DNA of 64,000 bases, taken from Hyalella azteca. Taxonomy: Eukaryota > Arthropoda > Malacostraca > Amphipoda > Hyalellidae. The position numbers and the translations under genes are program-made. Positions 59,105 through 64,000 of this stretch are shown in pieces; positions within the stretch are counted from its first letter, which is position 1, and each line of letters begins with the position of its first letter. The stretch spans positions 62,001-126,000 of the forward strand of contig NW_025941725.1 in the NCBI RefSeq assembly GCF_000764305.2, written 5' to 3'. The notes under the pieces were generated by a model that did no database searches, had not been told where the DNA came from, and was given only the letters and a program-made list of their open reading frames with translations.

Positions 59105-59395
59105 TTCTTTCACATACCGCCATTTCCACAACATCGGTTTCGTCAGATTTCGACGTCTAGAATCGTTTCTTTTACATACCGCCATTTCCATAAGATCGTT
59201 TCTTTAAATATCGTATACTGCGATTTCCATTATACATCGGTTCCTTTAAATTTCATATACTATTTATATTAAATATGTATTAATTATCATATTCGTATAT
59301 TAAATTTCATATTCATTTCATAATTTAAAATTTCATATACCGCAATTTCCATTACATCGGTTTCGTCAGATTTCGACATTTAGGATCATTTCCGT
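59105..59395. repeat. Irregular repeat with CCATTTCCATTACATCGG core
   Basis: Four units share CATACCGC(C/A)ATTTCCA, ACATCGGTTTCGTCAGATTT, CGAC. The outer two are complete. The inner ones are shortened, and an AT-rich run (about 59250-59335) interrupts them. Confidence 0.7.
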
Positions 59396-61723
59396 TCTCG
59401 ACGATCTCACTCCCCGCGCTGGCCACCTGCACCATGTTGGGAATCTGTGTTGGTCCCATCAATCAGAGTGAGAATGAGAGTCCCGATGTATCCTGCCACA
59501 GGATGTACTCAGCGTCCTACAGTCCTAATTGATATACGAGGTCTGTTGGCTGCGACCATACCAACGATGTCACCGAGCTGCGGTGTTGTGAAGCTTTTGT
59601 ACAGGTTTAAATTCAGTTTTTTTAGCTTATGGCACTAAGCGTTTAGAACGATAGTAGGTGATTGAAGTGAATGCGCTGATGGTAGAAAACTTTACACGCG
59701 TGTTGTGTACAATTCTACCGTTGTTAATGTAAATTTTTATTGCCCAGAGTGTCCAACACGTGAGCGGCAGCTAGCAAGTGGAATAGCATGAACTGGAGGC
59801 TGGTTTATGATGTTTTTGTTTTCATTACCAACAAATTTTTAAACATCATTAGTGCAAGCTATTAATCATCTCGTTAGTTTCTTTAGCTCTAGAGTTATAA
59901 GAAAAGCCTGAAGGAAATTATTGAAATCTTACGTTCCATCCTGTATACACATAATTCGAAATTCAATCCCCAGATAGTGATGAATTCTTGAAAACTTCTG
60001 CCCATGTTGCAGTTATGTTCTTGGTCCCTACCGTCTCAGTTATCCGCTTTGCTCTGCGTTAACACGATCTCTTGGACATGTCATCCCGACTTCGATGGCT
60101 CGAGAATTTCAATTTTTGGCGCAATACTTGAACTGCAGTGGAACTCGTTGACCTTGTCGACAAAGAATTAACTATCATCTGCCAAATTTTAAATGGGATT
60201 TATTTATTTTCACATTCTCATTGATTTAGCATAATAAGCATTAACATTGTGCCTTTTTCTATTGTTTTTTTCTGTCTCGAAAATTTTTGCTTAAATCACT
60301 TAATCAATAGAAACTTGAATCCAAGAAATACTGGTAAGTTAATGCGTTTATTGTTAAACGTTCTTGACATAAGGATTTGTACCAACGAAACCAGATCTTT
60401 CAGAATACTCTATTCAAGAACCCATACCTTAATACATTATTTTAACTACGAAATTTGTTTCATCCTTTCCCCAAAAATGTCCTTTTGTTTCTCTTTAAAA
60501 ATCTCTATTTATTTTACTTTTTCACCTAAAATATGTAAATATTTATACTTAAAAACGAACAATTAATTTCTTATTTTGTTTTCTTAAAACTTGTTCATCT
60601 TTAGTGTTAGGGATTGCCGTAGGATTCTTGGAATATTTAATTATTTACTACCAATGAATATTTACTTATTTGTCATTGTTGCGTGATCCACTACAGAGGT
60701 ACGTGGTAGTGTTAGTTCTGGTAATATTTGTGATTAAAATATGAGTGTAAATTCAGTGGTGCTTGAATATTGTCGGTAATTTATAGATACATGTATATAT
60801 GTTTTTTATTCATGTATATTGTGCGCGGTTCCATGTTTAGTGTTTAGCTCATTATTGATAGTCCTAAAATTGGGTTTGTTTATTCATTTCAGAAATGCTC
60901 CGAACTTGAGACTAGATTACGGTTCAATAGACAAGGGCTTAGGAAGACACACTGTTGCTATTCTTGTGTTCTTGTATTTAAAATTTATTTATTATTATAG
61001 TTTTTAATTTTTTTATTTTATTTATAGTTTAATTTAAACTAAAATTTATTATAGCTATAATTTAGTTTAGTTTTTATTTAAATTTTTATTCATCCTTCAC
61101 TTGCCGCTATACCCACGACAGTATTATTGTATTATTACATTTTAGTTAGAAATATTTTGCATAGTTCGCTGTCCCTCGCGGCTCTCCCTCAGCCGCGCAG
61201 GTGTGGCTGCCGCGAGTGGTCGCCAGGGAGTCGTGCGCGCCTGAGCTCCCTCGCTCAGTGCGCCTCTAGCCGTGAGTGAGTGTGCATGTGGCTTTGAGCT
61301 CCTCTTGTTCACTAGACTTGTTAGGTTGTAAACGGGGTTCACAGAATCAGAAACTAATTGGGTTTGTTACTGAAGTTCAGAACAATGATTGTATTTTTTG
61401 TTAAAGCTTCTAGGAGAAATTGTATATGCTTTATTAATATTTGGGCGTCAATCACTTTTTTTCGCATACAACTATTAGTTGTGGAAGAGGGAAAAAATTG
61501 CTACATAAAATTTTTTGGAACAGGTAGTTAAATTTACAGGTATCTTCTGACCTGAATATTCTACCGGTAGTTAAAATGTCTTAGAAATGGCAATTATGCC
61601 GATATCAAGATATTAATAAAGCATTGATTACCTTTGGCAAAATTATTTTATTGAAAGTATCCTTTCAAACACATCTATGATCAATATTCTTTTTTCGTGT
61701 TCATATGCAACTGTTATGCACCG
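59396..61723. other. AT-rich with one GC-rich island
   Basis: At about 61160-61320 a compact CpG-bearing island (CTCCCTCAGCCGCGCAGG, GTCGTGCGCGCC) interrupts very AT-rich DNA, and TAGCCGTGAGTGAG within it contains a donor-like GTGAGT. It could be a promoter or first exon, but no following gene is visible. A minus-strand 66-codon frame crosses it. The rest shows nothing. Confidence 0.35.
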
Positions 61724-61896
61724 AAATCTTTCTAAAGAATGCATTTCAGGTCGTATATGTTTTTAAGTAGGTATCTGTGTTATCAAAAAGTACTGCCTAT
61801 TTATTTACAGCCATGTATCAACATACATGGCTGTAAATAACACGGACACCTACTTAAAAACATATACGACCTGAAATGCATTCTTTAGAAAGATTT
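61724..61896. other. Long near-perfect hairpin, 173 bp
   Basis: The outer arms match exactly for 49 bp: AAATCTTTCTAAAGAATGCA onward on the left, and its reverse complement ending AGAAAGATTT on the right. Two mismatches follow, then GTGTTA, then 15 bp ending CCATGTAT / ATACATGG around a CAAC loop. The only interruption is 21 extra bases on the left arm (61782-61802, from TCAAAAAGTACTG). About 72 base pairs in all. No open frame and no clear target-site duplication. Confidence 0.9.
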
Positions 61897-63464
61897 CTAA
61901 AGATACTTTTTTATTATAAATTATTATCGTTTATTTTATGTTTTTATAAAATAATATATTTATTGTATATCAATAGTATTATATTATTATTTTATTATTT
62001 TGTCATCTTGAATACTGGTATCTGTAGAAAATCATAGGGCAAAATGGGTCGCAATTTCCGACACCATCATTAACAATTTTCTTACATTTGATTCTCTATT
62101 AATATATCAAAATTAATATGGTTTTCAAGGTAGAAGTTTCCCTTCTGCAAAATCCATTATGAGTAAATCTTTAATGCAAACGAATTTTTCTGTCGTTCCA
62201 TTATAATCGCTTTTCCATTTATTTTTATCATGGAAACCTTATCTTGCTCAGCTTTAAGCTATTACCATATTACTTTCCTACAATTTCATAACATTTTTTT
62301 ATAGTATTCAGTAGTGTTGTTCTTTCAGAGCAGAAGCTTTGGCGACCATAATAAAATGTAAAAAACCCATCGCGTTCCGAGCTTTTGTAAAAGCAGTGGA
62401 CGACGTGAACACTTTTTGCTCGCGTGCTTTGAAATCAAATTTGCTATTCGCCAATACGGATTTTATAGCAATTTGTTCATCATGTCATGGGCTGCACTGC
62501 AATTAGTTTTCGGTAGCTGTAACTTGTGATGCAAACAAACTATTGTGTAAAAATTTTAACTGAAATAATAAGCATTTTATTGTAAAATTCAAAAAAAATT
62601 AAATCTTATACATATGCACATTTAATTTATGGATCTAGCAATAATGATTGTTTTTGTACAACCAACGTGACTAAGTCACAAAAAAAAAACAGAAAACTTT
62701 ACCAGCAGAAGAATTAATTTTTAAAGCCAATTAACACAATTTAAGAAATTATTTCGTAGAAATATTTCCAACCCTTAATTGTTCTAGACAATTTTCCACT
62801 TATTTATCTATAACTTGTTGTAATACATGAATTTACATATCGGAATGAACGAAAATGTTGTCAAATATCTTGGATATCCATGAAGTTAAAGAACGTGAAA
62901 TTTAGGCACTATATTTCACATGAAGTCTCGCTTAGAATGGTAAAAATAAGCATGTACAAATTTAATTGTTATCTAATGCATTCATTTCATTGTATATCCA
63001 TAGGAAAATAAACGGAGTAAAATCTTGAATTAGGTGTAAAATTGAGTTATAAAGTGGCGCCGAAAGTGGTTTTTCGCGGGAGCATTTGTGTGGCCGGTGC
63101 ATTCCTTAAGATTTTTATCTAAGCGAGAACATGCGGTAGCTTTAACAAGATATTATGGCTTCTTGAGGGGCATTTTCTTAACGGGATTTGTAAGTCAGTG
63201 GTAAAGAATAATCTCGGAAATGATGATGAAATGGATTGGCGAGGATAAAATTGGTAGATAATAACAAAAATGAAGTTTAATAGGCGATCCAAATTGGTCC
63301 GAGAGAATACAGTACGATTACGAAAATTTCATGGCAATTAGCTTCTTTTCTGACCGAAGCTTGGAAATGAAAAGTCATTTCTCTCGTAAGTCCTTTTCCT
63401 TTTTTAATTGATTAATAGATGAGATGAAATTGATTGATTTTAATTGATTATAAGCCAATGATCA
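61897..63464. other. No feature seen
   Basis: Very AT-rich with stops in all frames. No array. Confidence 0.45.
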
Positions 63465-63911
63465 TCAATCAGTAATTCGTTTCCGCGTGAACCTCGCAGC
63501 AGCGATCGATGCGCTTGTCAACGCTTGACAGCGGCACCTGCTTGGCAGCGACACCTGCTTGACAGCGGCACCTGCTTGACTGCTTGACAGCGACACCTGC
63601 TTGACAGCAGCACCTGCTTGACAGCGACACCTGCTTGACAGCGACAGCTGCTTGACAGCGACACCTGCTTGACAGCAGCACCTGCTTGACAGCGACACCT
63701 GCGTGCAGAAGTTATACATGCTTCTATCACCAGATAAAATCTTAATTTTGTTTGCTAGAAGTTGAAAACTTTCTTGAGTGTAATAGAAACTTGAAACTTC
63801 AGGTACTAAAAATTTTTTTAGTGCACGCACGAAGTCAGCTATGGCTTTTTCGTGCATGGCCGACTTTGGCATCATGAAAACCTCTGACACTAATTTTCCC
63901 TTGGAAAACAC
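63465..63911 (-). other. Unassigned open frame containing a minisatellite
   Basis: The 148-codon frame starts at GTG. Its first 70 residues lie outside the repeat and have protein-like composition (HEKAIADFVRALKKFLVPEV, FQLLANKIKILSGDRS). Residues about 71-135 are translated from the 17-18-bp array (SSRCRCQAG repeats), which is open in all three minus frames. Length is therefore inflated by the repeat. An in-frame TAA lies just upstream, so there is no evidence for a longer exon. No family is recognised. Confidence 0.15.
63521..63705. repeat. 17-18-bp minisatellite, about 10 units
   Basis: CTTGACAGCGACACCTG is repeated about ten times, with AGCAGCACC and GGCACC variants and one 9-bp slip (CTTGACTGCTTGAC). 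Confidence 0.93.
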
Positions 63912-64000
63912 ATTTTATCTCACGAATTTTCCATACTATGCACACGAGCTAATCGGAATAAAGGTTTTTGTTAGCTTTCCCCGCATGGAATTTCTGTCAT
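63706..64000. other. Window end, no further feature
   Basis: This covers the unique part of the open frame 63465-63911 (-) and flanking DNA. The window ends without a recognisable boundary. Confidence 0.4.

Overview
This window looks like non-coding nuclear DNA from an invertebrate animal, most likely an arthropod. It is AT-rich throughout. I see no open frame longer than about 150 codons, no recognisable protein domain, no bacterial-style gene packing, no convincing tRNA or rRNA, and no CRISPR array. It is best read as intergenic or long-intron sequence. The arthropod assignment is inference: it rests on base composition, minisatellite density and the type of short transposons present. I cannot name the species.

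What the window does hold is repeat structure, of three kinds. (1) A short dispersed element of about 120-200 bp occurs nine times (near 1.3, 6.2, 17.5, 19.0, 20.3, 35.2, 45.7, 46.0 and 46.3 kb, on both strands). It has T-rich ends, an inverted pair AGCGCATTTTCTC / GAGAAAATGCGCT, an internal GTCC/GTCT (GTCY) microsatellite, and a terminal palindrome ACTCACTGCAGTGAGT. This layout matches the non-autonomous Helentron group (HINE/DINE-1/mini-me type). (2) Other short DNA elements include a 502-bp inverted-repeat element with a TA target duplication (43353-43854), a small foldback element (58451-58597) with a related fragment beside it, and a very well preserved 173-bp hairpin (61724-61896). (3) More than twenty unrelated minisatellite arrays, with units of 16-130 bp, together cover roughly a sixth of the window by my addition.

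Layout: 0-5 kb holds hexamer repeats, a 153-bp repeat interrupted by a HINE-like copy, and 32-bp and 20-bp minisatellites. 5-20 kb is mostly plain AT-rich DNA with four HINE-like copies and small arrays. 20-30 kb holds several arrays and one half of an old dispersed duplication (20640-20790, matching 26130-26300). 31.9-34.7 kb is a compound block: two different minisatellites (A and B) joined by unique linkers, the whole A-linker-B-linker module present twice, then two further arrays. 35-42 kb holds more arrays, including the largest (38.03-39.55 kb, about 32 units of 46-47 bp). 43-47 kb holds the TA-flanked element and a 345-bp tandem duplication that carries a HINE-like copy inside each unit. 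47-57 kb is the quietest part. 57-64 kb holds a 40-bp array, the foldback elements, the long hairpin and a short array at the end.

No genes can be said to work together here. A few open frames and GC-richer pockets are listed with low confidence because a reader may want to test them against transcripts. The most interesting items are the HINE-like family and its rearranged copies, the duplicated two-minisatellite module, and the long hairpin.
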